From the NCBI GenBank assembly GCA_013146195.2, contig CM028379.1, positions 159,246,437 to 159,310,436 of the forward strand: 64,000 nucleotides of DNA, in the 5' to 3' direction. Origin of the DNA: Codonopsis lanceolata. Taxonomy: Eukaryota > Streptophyta > Magnoliopsida > Asterales > Campanulaceae. Position numbers and translations under genes: made by a program. The notes beneath the pieces were generated by a model that had not been told where the DNA came from, made no database searches, and saw only the letters and a list, made by a program, of their open reading frames with translations. Below are positions 22,501-34,100 of the stretch, one piece after another. Numbering within the stretch: position 1 is the stretch's first letter; every line of letters begins with the position of its first letter.

Positions 22501-23860
22501 AAACATAATACAGAAAGCAAATAACTTACTGTTGATGTAGTCGCGGGTCGGAGAGGTGCGGATTGGATAGACCCAAAGAGCAAATTAAGAGACCCTGCTT
22601 CTTCTTCAAGGACCAATTTCGTACCCTTCCCAACAAAACCAAATACAAAAAGCTTTAAAAAAATAATTGAAACAAAATACCAGTAGAACAATTAAAAAAC
22701 ACAAAACTGAAAGAAACAAATTACAGAAACCAAATAACTTTAAAAACCCAAAACCTTACCATTGATTTAGGTCGGAGAGGCGTACATATAAAAAAAGTAA
22801 AAAGGACGGGAGGCGAGGGAGAGGTTATATACAGAGAGAAGAAAAAGAAAATGTATAGATACAAAGATGTAGGCTAGGAAGGGTGCACACTGGGGAGGGG
22901 TGAATTAATCCTCGCCAATAGTTATGTATGGTAAAACTTAATCCTGACCGGTAATTAACTTTTAAGATTTAAAGCTTTGGAGACTGAGCTATAATCCAAA
23001 ACTTATAAGTAATTAATCCTGAATTTAGAGACCTATAAGTAATTAACTTCCAAAACTTACATGTTCAAAAGATCCAATGATAAGAAACTATGGGTCTCAC
23101 TGTAATTAATTTTCATTTCATCATTTGATGTGTACCCAGTACTCATCTTCCCTATTTGCCTTCAATGCACACACATTAAACCCACAAAAGACACACACAC
23201 ACACACACACATACACAATACTTGCAAACAATAACCCCCACTTGACTATTTGTTTTTCTCTTTCTCTGTTTCCTTACCTTTTTTTTAATTTCTAACAAAC
23301 AGTGCCATACACAGCCTTACCCCAAAATTGATTCAAGCACTCTTACACACTACACAAATTACAATTTAAAGGGACTGGTATAATTTAACCTCACCTCGAA
23401 TCGACAACTGATGATTCTCTCCGCCGAATCGGAGACCCTGCTTCTTCTTCAAGTCCGGCGATTTCGTCCATAATGTGTGTAAAATCGGAGGAGACCTTGC
23501 TTCTTCTTCAAGGACCAATTTCGTACCCTCAAAACCAAATACAAAAACCTTTAAAAAAATAAACCAGTAGAACAACAAACCAAAAACTGAAAGAAACAAT
23601 GTACAAAAACCCAAAACCTTATTGTTGATTTAGGTCGGAGAGGCGTATGGAGAAGAAAAGTGTAAAAGGACGGGAGGCGAGGGAGAAGGAAGAAAAAAGG
23701 TATATAGAATACAGAGATGTTGAAGTTGAATAGAAGCTGAGTTGTATTCGCAAGACGCACTGGGAGAAAGCAATAGTTGTGCAGAATTCACACGCTAGGG
23801 AAGGTGTACCCTGGGAGGGTGTGAGTTAATGCTGGTCAGTAGTTAGCTTTTTACAACTGT
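22413..23860 (-). repeat. Tandem duplication of a promoter/first-exon-like segment
   Basis: Two copies, about 22413-22960 and 23366-23860, share blocks in the same order on the minus strand: a ctccctcgcctcccgtcc leader behind a tatata motif, tacgcctctccgacctaaat, a T-rich stretch, and a short reading frame around GTKLVLEEEA (minus strand near 22610 and 23510). The coding words differ downstream. It looks like a duplicated 5' end of a gene whose body is missing. I do not recognise the protein. Confidence 0.5.
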
Positions 23861-24138
23861 CTGATCTGTTTTATATTATACATATTTTAGCATTGAATTG
23901 TATTTGATCAAAACATATGTCATTATACTTTTAAAGAGAGATGAAATATCATCATTATGATTCCTAACTATTATCCAATTTCTAATTGAATTAATTTTAG
24001 TTGTATCCCTTAAGGTTTTTTAAAATGTTGGAAGATCCTTAATAATAATTGATGTTAAAAGATTGATGTTTTTTTTTTTAATTATAAGGGGCGTCTTTTT
24101 CTTTCCCTTTTCTTTTAGTGGTTAAAAATATATTTTCT

Positions 24139-25117
24139 TGATGAGATCTTGTCAAACCTAAGTTCGTGTCAAAGTCAAATGTTGATCAATCATAGAGAGT
24201 TCGTGATTGATCAAGAAACCAAGTGCCCAATAAATCAAATGAACACTTTAAGAGGCGTGGAATATGCTTGGAAGATACAAGGGTTCTTTACAAACTTGAT
24301 TCATGGGTTCATTGGAGATTCATGTTACTATAATGGATACTCAACGAGATCGAAGAGATTGAACTTAAAGAATCAAAGGAAAAGGAGCCAAGCGGTCGCT
24401 CAGCCCCGCAACCAGGCGACCACCTACCTTGAGAATCCCTTAAGCGATCGCCTAACAACATTAGTAGGCTCTCGCGCATTTTCCAGTAGCAAGTGTCTGG
24501 AGAGAAGTCATCAAGCGGTCGCCTAGTCATCGTATCAGCCTTAAACAATTTAGTATGGAAAAGAAAGCCTTCAAAAAGGTTCACATATGTTCAAAGATGA
24601 CTTTGGGAGCTTTTAATAACCGACATAAGACTTTAGGGGCCAAAATGCAATTTTGAAAAATAGGTCCTTGTAGAAATACAGGTTAATATGGTTTTCTTTG
24701 TTTTAGTTATTTCTAGGGTTTCTTTTTCTTCAAGTAATTAATAGGGTTTACTTGTAAGCCTATATATAAGCTTTTTCCATTCATTGTAAAGTAGTTGATG
24801 ATTGATTATTGAGTTAATATATTTTAGAATGTTTTCTTCGAAACCTCCTTGTTCTTCGTGAACTTGTAAATACTTCGGTGTGATTCCGTTGTGTTCGAAA
24901 CCTAACTTATCAATAGGAATTCCATTCCTATTGTGGCGATAATCACAATACTTAGTTTCTTCAATTGCTAAGATTACGGGTTGCGGCTGTATATACCGAT
25001 GTTCTTTTCGTGTTAATTGTTGGGTCGAGGTGTCACCCCCCGCAAACATCCTTCGACCCTAGTTTCTGCCGTGTGAGTAATCCGCTCTTCAACGAAGCCT
25101 TTTGAGAAGATCGTATC
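24139..25117 (+). mobile_element. Solo LTR (979 bp)
   Basis: Starts TGATGAGATC and ends GATCGTATCA, a good terminal inverted repeat with the canonical TG...CA. The flanks are tttct (24134-24138) and tttat (25118-25122), 4 of 5 matching as an aged target duplication. A TATA box, tatatataag, lies at 24761-24770. No internal retrotransposon sequence or second LTR is nearby, so it is probably left by LTR-LTR recombination. The ORFs in it are not gene-like. Confidence 0.6.
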
Positions 25118-26554
25118 ATTTATGAACCAAAAAAAGGTTAAAAATGAATTAAATATAAACATACAAATAAGAAAAAAAAATATTGCCTAAATAAAAAAAA
25201 AGAAAAACATATGTAGTCTTCTTGAATCATATTATAAAAATATAATAAAAAATAAAAAAAATAATAAGTTTAAAAGAAATTTAATCAATTAAAAAATTCT
25301 GAAAAAATTAATTCATGAAATCTAGTCGTTATCACTCATTTGTTGAATATAATTTAATTCATAAAGAGAATTGACTAAATGATAACTTATTTTCATATTA
25401 ATGTTTTTTTAAAATCCGCTTTATTTGAAATTATAAAGATAAGATTACAAGTAAAATATATTTCTTAAATGCAGCCTATGAATGAAATTATGATGTGTTA
25501 AAAAATATCTCTTCATGAATAATTCTTTTTTATATATGAACCATTTTTAACAATGATTTATGTCTAATTTAGGTTTATTTTTTAGTAAATAATTTTTATA
25601 ATTTATTAAATAAATTTTTTGAAGGGTTTAGTAAATAATCTATTAAATTAATATTTTAATAAAAAATATAATCACCTCTACACATGTGGTGAATATCACT
25701 TGTTAAATATTTTTAAAATAATTTAATTTCAGACAGTAAATGTCTTTTATCAGTTGTGAGTGTGTGACTGAACCCTATTATATTATATATATTTCTCTTA
25801 TTTTTGTATTTAGACAATATATATTCCCTTCTTATTTGGTATATTTATATTTTATTCACTCTTTTCTTTTCTTTTTTGTTCATAAAATACTATTTTAATC
25901 TCTACATGAAACTAAAACCCTTATAATTTAAGAACAAAAAGATAACATCAACTATTATTAAACATCTTCCAACATCTTAAAAAACATTAGAGGATGCAAC
26001 TTAATTAATTACGTTAGAAATTGAATGCCAAATATGTAATGAAAAAATTGCGTCGCTTTTAAAAATACAACGATAATCTAACCCAAAAAATAATACATTA
26101 ATAAAATATAAATATTAATAAAAATATAATAACAAAATTAACCATTTTTAAGTGGGAAAAGAGGAAATAGAAAACTGCGGGCCTACCGGCCGAAATTAAT
26201 TTGATGACAATAATTTTCCTACATTTCGAAAAATGAGCTGAATGATCAACAGAAATCACTAATCAGGCCTGACCTTGATTTACATTTTACATTATAAGTT
26301 GACTAGCTGAGTAGTTGACTTTAATTTAACTAACCCCACGGTTGATATTTGACTCGGGTAAATTCTAGAGCAACTCTTTCACTTTGTGACCTGTCCAAGT
26401 TTCATTGCATCCCCCCCCCCCCCTCTTGTTTGGCCTTGTTCACTCTTATCCATTTCTTTAATTACAGTTAAACAAAACTAACAAAGCAAAGGTGAATAGT
26501 TGTATGTCTTCTCTTTATGTTAAAACCACCAAATACTTATTAGGTCATCTTATG
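25118..26554. other. Gene-free AT-rich DNA
   Basis: Very AT-rich and low in complexity. A C homopolymer of about 14 lies at 26411. No feature supported. Confidence 0.45.
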
Positions 26555-26650
26555 GATCATAATTCGTAAGACGAAATTTTACTCTCTCACAGCTCAACCC
26601 ACCAACATATGGTGGAATCGGGTTAGAGAGATCCGTCTTACAGAAAATAC
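26555..26650. repeat. MITE copy, GTAAGACGG family (partial)
   Basis: Carries cgtaagacgaaattttact and the closing agatccgtcttacag, with the ctcacagctcaacccac core seen in the other copies. Confidence 0.45.
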
Positions 26651-29440
26651 ATGTTCTTTCCTAAGTTTTTGCCTTTGGTTAATGTCCCTGTATGTGTATA
26701 TCCATATTCCCTCTTCTAAATAGCGTAAAAACATTTTGAACACTACTAAATATAAAATGAAATGCAAGCGATAACATGTACGCTTGTTAGTTATCACCCT
26801 CATTTATAAATTTTTTTGAGTAAACTATACAAATCATCCCTGTACAACTTTTTTGGGATTGGCCCTTCTCTTGCATTTGTGTAATTTACTCGAAAACTTT
26901 ACCAATTACCATACCCAGTTGCGGATCCAGAAAAGTATTCAATGGGCACACAAATTTCACCATCAATTTTTGAAATTTCGTACTAAATAAAAATGAATAA
27001 GTCAAAGTGGTAAATACTTTCAAATTATTACAATGTAAACTCAATCAAGGCTCCAAAGCTTGTTGATTTCTACACCAATTCATCACACCACTCTTGACTT
27101 GTTGTTCTATTCTTCATTTGTAATCCAAGCCTAGACCTAACATTACAAACTTTATAATGTCCTATTGATATTGTTATTTCTTTTGCCCTTGCCACAGTGA
27201 AGCTTGTGTCGATGGCATTGATGAAGTGTATTTTGTGTTGGATAAAATTTTGAATGCTAAATTATTTTTCTCGCACAAGCCAAGCTAGGGCGTGCCATGA
27301 CATTCATAGGCTTGTGACTTTTTTTTAAAGGCTCTACAAGAGTGATTCAAGCGTGTTTTTTTTATTTAGCTTGTGGATCAAGTTCTTCCTATCCTAGCAT
27401 TAATTAATTCAAAATGAGATTTCATCATGGTAATGCGCATGTGATCTTGAGCGAGCGTCGTATTGTATCTCTAAGTCTTTGAACTCATCTTAATTGTTTT
27501 ATTACTTTTCTCAGGACGATCAAAGCTAAACTTTCAGGGTGTAATGAGCTCGAGAATTCCACAATTTTTTTATTTGAATTTCCTTTTATTTTGTACTATT
27601 TTTGAGTTAATTATACATTGAAAATATTATTATTTGTGTATTTGTGCTTTAACGTAGGTTTCCAAGGTTTCAAAGATTTAATCGAGCATTCATGATGTTT
27701 AGCATGAATTTTGACGTAAATTTGGGCTTCAAGGTTGAGCTTGAATCATTTGGTTAAAGTCTGTCACACATTCCAAGTCAAAGGAGGGCTAATGGAGGCT
27801 AGCAGAGCTAACGGAGGACCAAAATGAGAGACCGGGCCACACAAGGGGTGTGTCTCACTCTCTGAAGCTTTCAGGGGCACCGGAGCAACTTTCTGTAACT
27901 TGCTATTTATGCGCTGTCGCACAAAGAAGCCTTTTCCAGCTTTCTTTTCCTTCTATTTCAGCCCCTAAATCTTCTATCCTTGGCATATTTTGCCCGTCAG
28001 TTCACTCAACACTCAAAATCCCTTCATTTAAATATCCAAAGCAGCCCTAATGTCAAGGGAAGAAGCCCCCATACGGGTTGTGAGCCCCAAATGGGGCAGC
28101 AGCCCCTTTCCACCCATTTCGTGATCACATTTGAAGATTCAAAATAACAAATCAAGGGTCAAGGAAGCATTTATAACTTATAAGTGATTTCAACCTCATT
28201 ACATATTGTTCGTTTTAATTCTTTCAAACTTTATCTTGAGATATTTATTGTATTTTCTAGGGTTGAATATCTTGTATATTGTGAAATTTGTTTCATGCTT
28301 AAATGATTTATGGAATGTGATTATTTTCTATGTCAATTGTAGTATTTTAATTTAATCTTTCTTTTTATTTAGTACATATTCATGTTCGGTTATTATTTGT
28401 GGACTAAATGCTTTTATTTGATTAACCATTAATTAAATGATTTTAGAAATGTTAGGATCCATGAGAACTACATTTACATTTCAGATCAATCAATTTAATA
28501 GTTGATGATTTTGTAACACACACCGATAGCCATTTTGAGAACTTGTTTTAACACGTGATCAATCCACTTTAATCATTCGCGAGGTATGAGAGATCAAAGT
28601 TGATATAAGATGCGAGAGCCCATAGTTAACTAATTGCGTGTTCTTGGCTACCGTCATGATCTATAGAAAAATAGAAAAAATATCTTCTTACGAAATATTG
28701 TCCATGTATTTGGTTGTTATTGTGTGAACTTAATGCTTTTAATGTGTTAACCAACTGTTAGATGATTACTAGAACTATAGGACACATAGTGAGAGTCATT
28801 CCTATTAATTCTGAAAATCACAATAATTGTTTGCGTGACATGAGATCGAGAGGTGATTATGCGTAGATAGTCATTGGGTGCTTATTTTGACACGCGACTA
28901 CTTTTTCCTATGTTAGAAGATGCGAGAGAACCCGTAGCAAGGAATAGTAGTAAGATTTGCTATACGTTGCGAGAGCTCGTAGTAAATAATATACTGCGCT
29001 CGACTACCAAAAGTTGAGTTGAAGAAAATTAGAGAGATGATTAATTTAGACACCTGTTAAACTGGAAATATCACACTCTTAAATTTTTAATCTTGATTTG
29101 ATGTTGCTAAACTACTTCAACGTTAGTGTAACTTTAATTGTTTTCTTTAGTTTGTTTGTTTATTTATTTTTATTTATTTTCTTTTAACTCCAATATAATT
29201 AGTTAGCCTAATTTCGGTACTTAGTTAGAGTGAAAATTACGTACATTTTCTGTGGTATCGATACTCGTACTTATGTATACTTTATTATTTGATACTGTCG
29301 GGTATTCTTGTCTGAGTTGTGTTTTGTGCACATCAGTGACCTCGATTCTAAACACTACATATTGAAGCAATATCATTTAATTTAGATTTTTTGCTTTCGT
29401 AACACGATCCAATTATACTTGTGATGTCTAAAATGTGAGC
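26651..29440. repeat. Gene-free region with degenerate LTR-like sequence
   Basis: No supported gene. From about 27541 to 29334 the sequence has an LTR look. It has repeated words gatgcgagagccc, gatgcgagagaacccgtag and gttgcgagagctcgtag (28605-28985). It closes with acgtacattttctgtggtat and ttttgtgcacatca near 29334, a common gypsy LTR 3' end. I could not find a convincing TG start or target duplication. Confidence 0.3.
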
Positions 29441-30452
29441 TGCTTGCCACCTCGTTAAAGCCCGAAAATAATTATAGATCAACAGCTCTAATTAGCATTA
29501 AACTATTATGTTAATTAAAATTCTGATCATAAACGTCAATTAAACACAATAATCATACAACATGTAAAACGGAAAACAAACAAATATTTACTCCATTAAA
29601 CGAGAATAAACCCCGCTTAGATCTCACAATAGCAAAATGTTGAGAATTGCTTGTAAGAAATTAGCTAGTAAACATATTCGGATTAAACTTACAAAGACCA
29701 ATGAAAACTCCAGCAAGTGCATGTTGATCAAGAAGACATAAGAAAAAGCTGCTAGGCTTTCCTTCTCTCTTCTCCAATATGTGAGTCTCTTTTCTTTTCC
29801 TTTTCTCCCTCTCTTTCCTATGAATACTTCCCCTCTATTTATAAGGTAAGAGGTAAAATATGGAGGAAATTTCTATCCATTACTCCACAGTCTAAGCCAC
29901 AACCCCATGTTCCTTAAGATTAGGGCCTCAAACAACTACGCTAAGAGTGCCCAAAAAGAAATAAAATCCAAATATAATTTAAATTAACAAAATACTTAAA
30001 TTAGTCTACTAAAACTAAAATCCTAAAATATTTTAATATGTTAAGCTTGAAAATCCAGTCGCTCATTCGTGCGTGCGCACGTGCTATCATCATTGCGAAC
30101 AAGTTGCTTCCTACATGTGATTATCACATGCCAACGTGCTAACTCTCGAAATCATTTTGTTTTCAAAACAACTCTCTTGCTCCACTTCTATTTTCCAAAT
30201 CACTCATACATTTACAATTATCAAACAAACAAAAAACAACCACAAATATAATATTTACTAAGAAATTAAGTACAAAATCGACTAAAAAATATCTCTTGTA
30301 TGTACACTTATCACTTAGTATGTGGAAAGTGGAAACAAAATCTTTCTTAATCATGCTAAATGGAATAATCTTTTTCAGTAAGTTAATTTGGTCTAAATAC
30401 AATAGAGAGGGTGATCATGAATCGAAAACCATAAAGGGGAATCTATATTATA
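29441..30452. other. Intergenic DNA, nothing recognised
   Basis: Mixed AT-rich sequence with a CT-rich tract at about 29757-29820 that resembles an untranslated leader. No open frame follows it on either strand. Confidence 0.35.
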
Positions 30453-31590
30453 CTCCCTCCGTCCCTAAATTATCGTCTTCCTTTCTTTTTTCGTCCGTCT
30501 CAAAAAAATTGTTCAGTTTGAAACTTACCTTTTTGGGAAGTATTTTTTACCATTTTACCCTTAAGTGTATAACAGCTGTCCCTTTCTCTCCCCATTTCTG
30601 CCACTGACCGCCTTTCTCTCTTCTTTCTTTTTCTCTCTATTATGCCACTTCTGTCAGTGATAAGAAAATAGAAGCCCTTCCCTCCCCTCCCCTCCCCTCC
30701 CCTCCCCTAAAGTGAAATGATACTCTTTCTAATGAAATTCAGGAAGGCAGACCCATATATATACAGGGAATGGCGTTTCTTCTTCTCTTTTTCTTGTCAT
30801 TTTTATTCTTTTTCGCAGCGGAAGCTTTCTTGAAAATATCCTTCCACCGCTTCGACAACGTCAAAGTGATGGCCAATGATCCCGGCGACAGCGATGGGGC
30901 TAATTCGGCATCAAAATCGGGTAACGATCCAACAATCGAATCTGAACTGGGATCTGGTGTAGCTGTAGTGGGCGGTTCAAGAATAGGGTCAGGTGGGTCG
31001 TCGGAGTGATGGAGGATTTGGAGAGGAAGGATAACACCGTTAGCAAAGTTCTCTACCTTTTTCTCCCCATTTCCGCCGCCGACAGCCTTTTTCTTTGTCA
31101 TTCTTCTTTTTTTCTTAGGGATTAATGAAGGTGAAATGAGATTAGTAGGGGTTGTAGGAGGGGCGGGGGAGGCGGGGGTGGAGGTGTTGGTAGGGGAGCG
31201 GAACGGGATAAGGAAGCTTATGAAGGTGGAGGAGGGAAGGATGGGGGAGGAGGAAGGCGGTGTTGGTGGTGGTGGGGATAGGGATAGGGATCATGGTAGT
31301 CGTTGGCGAAACTAAGGGAGGACGGTGCGGAGGAGGAGGGACGTACCTGTTATGGAGGTGTCCCAAAGTCTGGCTCTGCAATGTTAATTGCTTTTCAATA
31401 GCTTCCAAAAAGTCAAGAGTTTTATTCAAATTTTGGTTGTGATGTGATGGACATCGTCTGTCATTTCTCTTTTATTCATAGGGGTAAAATTGGAAATTCA
31501 CACAAATACCAATATTAATAATACAGTCAAATATGTTTTCTTAAACGGTGCGCCCGGTTAATCAGGACAATAATTTAGGGACGGATGGAG
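30453..31590. mobile_element. Mariner/Stowaway-like element of 1.1 kb with GC-rich cargo
   Basis: Left end CTCCCTCCGTCCCTAAATTA and right end (reverse complement) CTCCATCCGTCCCTAAATTA are flanked by TA at 30451-30452 and 31591-31592. It is much longer than the 258-bp relative at 42532. It lacks a transposase but carries GC-richer sequence with open minus-strand frames, as a transduced gene piece would. Confidence 0.65.
30739..31101 (-). pseudogene. Unidentified open frame inside the mariner-like element, possible captured exon
   Basis: A 120-codon minus-strand frame that begins MTKKKAVGGGNGEKKV. It has a proline/serine-rich acidic middle and a basic end (SKRWKDIFKK, then a lysine/arginine-rich tail). 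Composition and codon use look like a host protein rather than random AT-rich DNA. A second frame, 31429-31142, has LDFLEAIEKQLTLQSQTL. I do not recognise a family for either. Placement wholly inside the element suggests capture. Confidence 0.3.
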
Positions 31591-32182
31591 TAATATAGAT
31601 CATTCTTATACATATGTAATTGACTAAAGTTACTTAGATGTTAAAATTAAATTATTTTAAAAAAAAATTAATGGTTGAGATTCACTCTCACATTCACATG
31701 TGTGAGAATAATTATACACTTTTAACTCTCTATTTTCTTTTACCCTGTTACAAAGTTACTCCCTACAATTAATATTATGAGCAGTCACAACCTGAGATTA
31801 ATCTTCTAAACCATTACCCCTTACAAAACATTAACTTTATATTAATATAATCTCATAATAGAGCTCAATTACCACTTGATGTAATGTACCTCTTAACTGT
31901 AACATTTTTAAAAAATTGTTCTATTTAGACGTTGACGTTTCAATTAACAAAATCAGATATACTGACATCGTACTATAGGTACGGGCACAAAAATCTAGTG
32001 TTATACAATGTGTCCAAAGCTCATGGGGGCATAAATGGAATTTACACTACTTGACTCCTTCCCACTTCCCACTAATTGACATTTCTATTTTATATTCTAA
32101 ATCACATTAAAATAACGAAAAAAAAAAACACCATTTCCCATTTTTAGTTTTTTACCCTCATTAAACTCATATCCCCCACCCT

Positions 32183-32188
32183 TATAAA
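32183..32188 (+). promoter_or_regulatory. TATA box of the PYL gene
   Basis: TATAAA about 77 bp before the start codon. It is followed by a CT-rich leader (tctttctctgtcctctttat, 32209-32238) typical of plant 5' untranslated regions. Confidence 0.6.
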
Positions 32189-32264
32189 CAAATGTTGTAG
32201 TCCCCGGTCTTTCTCTGTCCTCTTTATCTCTCTCTCTAGATGCAGTAGGGAAAAAAAATACAAA

Positions 32265-32918
32265 ATGGAGAAAGGCGAGACGTCAATGGCCGAGGAGCAA
32301 CAGCAAATTGAGGAATCAACCACCGCCCACCACATGACGGTCCCGCCTGGCTTAACTCAAGACGAGCTCAACGAGTTGACCCCTTTAATCTCCGAGTTCC
32401 ATACCTACCGAGTTGACCCTGGTCAATGCTCTTCCATACTCGCGCAGCGCGTTTACGCTCCCCTCGACACCGTCTGGTCCGTCGTACGACGCTTTGACAA
32501 GCCCCAAACGTACAAGCACTTCATCAAGAGCTGTACCGTCGAGGAAAACTTTACAATGACCGTGGGTTGCACACGTGACGTCAACGTCATATCCGGTTTA
32601 CCGGCGGCCACAAGTATCGAAAGGCTTGATATACTTGATGATGACCGACATATCACCGGCTTTACCATCATAGGCGGTGAACATAGGATGAGAAATTATC
32701 ATTCCGTGACGACGGTGCATTCGATCGAGCGTGAGAGTAAGATCTGGACCATTGTTTTGGAATCGTACGTCGTGGATGTGCCGGAGGGTAATACTGAGGA
32801 GGACACGCGTCTGTTTGCTGATACGGTTGTGAAGTTGAATCTGCAGAAGTTGGCGTCTGTCACCGAAGGTATGGCACGGCACCGGGATGGTGACAGTAAG
32901 TCTCCGGTGATGACGTGA
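32265..32918 (+). CDS. PYL1: Abscisic-acid receptor of the PYR1/PYL1 group
   Basis: An intact, intronless 217-residue START-like protein. It binds abscisic acid in the cytosol and nucleus, and the closed receptor blocks clade A PP2C phosphatases, releasing SnRK2 kinases. Numbering runs PYR1 + 25: Lys84 (PYR1 K59) pairs with the ABA carboxylate, and Glu119, Phe133, Ile135, Tyr145, Ser147, Glu166, Phe184, Val188 and Asn192 match the pocket residues. The gate loop is SGLPAATS at 110-117 and the latch is GGEHRMRNY at 137-145. The latch has Met142 where PYR1 has Leu117, and the gate has Ala115 where PYR1 has Asn90. His85 (PYR1 H60) and the closely similar sequence point to the dimeric PYR1/PYL1 subgroup rather than PYL4-6. 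The first ATG (32265, aaaaATGGAG context) is used; Met8 is an alternative. This is the only intact host gene I see in the window. Confidence 0.93.
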   Translation: MEKGETSMAEEQQQIEESTTAHHMTVPPGLTQDELNELTPLISEFHTYRVDPGQCSSILAQRVYAPLDTVWSVVRRFDKPQTYKHFIKSCTVEENFTMTVGCTRDVNVISGLPAATSIERLDILDDDRHITGFTIIGGEHRMRNYHSVTTVHSIERESKIWTIVLESYVVDVPEGNTEEDTRLFADTVVKLNLQKLASVTEGMARHRDGDSKSPVMT

Positions 32919-33297
32919 ATAAGCTTTTCTGCAACGTTCAGGGAAAAAAAAAGTTTTCCTATTTTATTTTAATTTGAATTTCTGTGGGTTTTTTTTTTTC
33001 ATTTTCATTCCTGCTTTTTCTTGACCTTTGTGGAATTACGAAAACATCCTTTGTGTAATATGAAATCACTTGGGGGTTTTGTTTATGGCATTGGCTAAAT
33101 TGGAAGATTGGGCGTTTTTGCCAATGTATACAGAATTGTCGAGATTAGCTTTGGTGAAAATGTTTATGAAAATTTGGGTTTTTTCCTTTGTTTGGTTTCG
33201 ATTTTGCGTTTAACAAATTCCAATTTTAGGCTATACGATGCGAGTAAAATAGTCTTTAGCTTTTTCAAGAATAATATTTTCAAGGATTAATATAATG
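32919..33297. other. 3' flank of the PYL gene
   Basis: T-rich 3' untranslated and downstream region, with no canonical AATAAA close to the stop. A near-match attaatataatg lies near 33287. No second gene seen. Confidence 0.4.
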
Positions 33298-33526
33298 TTT
33301 GGTTCCTGAACATGTCGAAAATAAATGTTTTGGTCTTCGGATAAAAAAATAATAGAATTTGATTCCTGAACATGTATTTTTGGACCAATTTGCCCCTTTC
33401 CATCGTTAAAATTTGGTCATTGGGAGGAGGGAAATTGGTTCGAAAATACATATCCAGGGATCAAATTCTATTGTTTTTTTTGTCCGACGATCAAAATATT
33501 AATTTTCGACATGTTCAGGACCAAAT
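33298..33526. mobile_element. Fold-back MITE
   Basis: The two halves are near-complete inverted copies. The left half opens tttggttcctgaacatgtcg, and the right half reverse-complemented opens tttggtcctgaacatgtcg. The hairpin covers most of the 229 bp. Flanking duplication not resolved. Confidence 0.55.
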
Positions 33527-33600
33527 TATTATTTAATTCTATTTTCAATAAGTTCAAGACTTCAAGGTGTGATTAGTCTGTGAAATTTTGATATTGTACT

Positions 33601-33880
33601 TGTAATGCCCCGACCAACTTAGATTGGAGTGTTGCCGCCACTATCACTACGCACCAACATGTGGGACGGGTCTTTACCTTTTAAATGCTCGCACCCATCT
33701 TATTATCTATGATTATTTGGGTGGACTTTTGTTAACCCTAGTTAACCATGTACTTAGTTGGTTAATAGACCTAGTTAACTTATGTGTGCGAACCATATCA
33801 TGTCTTATGCAATGTTCCTTCTCATTTCCACACATTTTGAACTATTGGAATTTGTACTCAAATTGAGTAGTATTTTTTTC
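33601..33880 (+). repeat. Possible LTR start fragment
   Basis: Opens TGTAATGCCCCGACCAAC, very like the TGTAACGCCCCGAC start of many chromovirus LTRs. It fades into AT-rich DNA after about 280 bp. No matching end found. Confidence 0.25.
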
Positions 33881-33894
33881 TAGGCAAAAGTTTA

Positions 33895-34030
33895 AGTAAG
33901 ACGATCTTACATGTATTTTATGTAAGACGAATTTTCTTAATCTGACTCATCTTGTGTTAGTGGGTTGAGTTATAAGAGAGTGAAACTCCATATTACGAAT
34001 TAAGATCCGTAAGACGGTCTTATAGGAGAT
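33895..34030. repeat. MITE copy, GTAAGACGG family (best preserved)
   Basis: Starts with aagacgatcttacatg and ends gatccgtaagacggtcttat, around the core gttgagttataagagagtga. It is the clearest of the five copies and shows the palindromic termini. Confidence 0.55.
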
Positions 34031-34100
34031 CTATAATTTTTTTTCTATGTAAACTCATGATATCTAACTAGTAATAATTATTTGGATTAAATAATCATTT

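Noticed and set aside
24149..24526. 125-codon plus-strand frame as a gene
   Set aside because: It falls in the U3 part of a solo LTR, has no domain-like content, and overlaps an equally open minus-strand frame.
32453..32882. Minus-strand frames inside the PYL gene
   Set aside because: Antisense shadows of a GC-rich, fully conserved receptor coding sequence.
32265..32918. Assignment of the receptor to the PYL4-6 group
   Set aside because: The latch region, the TVEENFTMTVGCTRDV stretch and the C-terminus follow PYR1/PYL1, not the PYL4-6 pattern, despite both groups being intronless.
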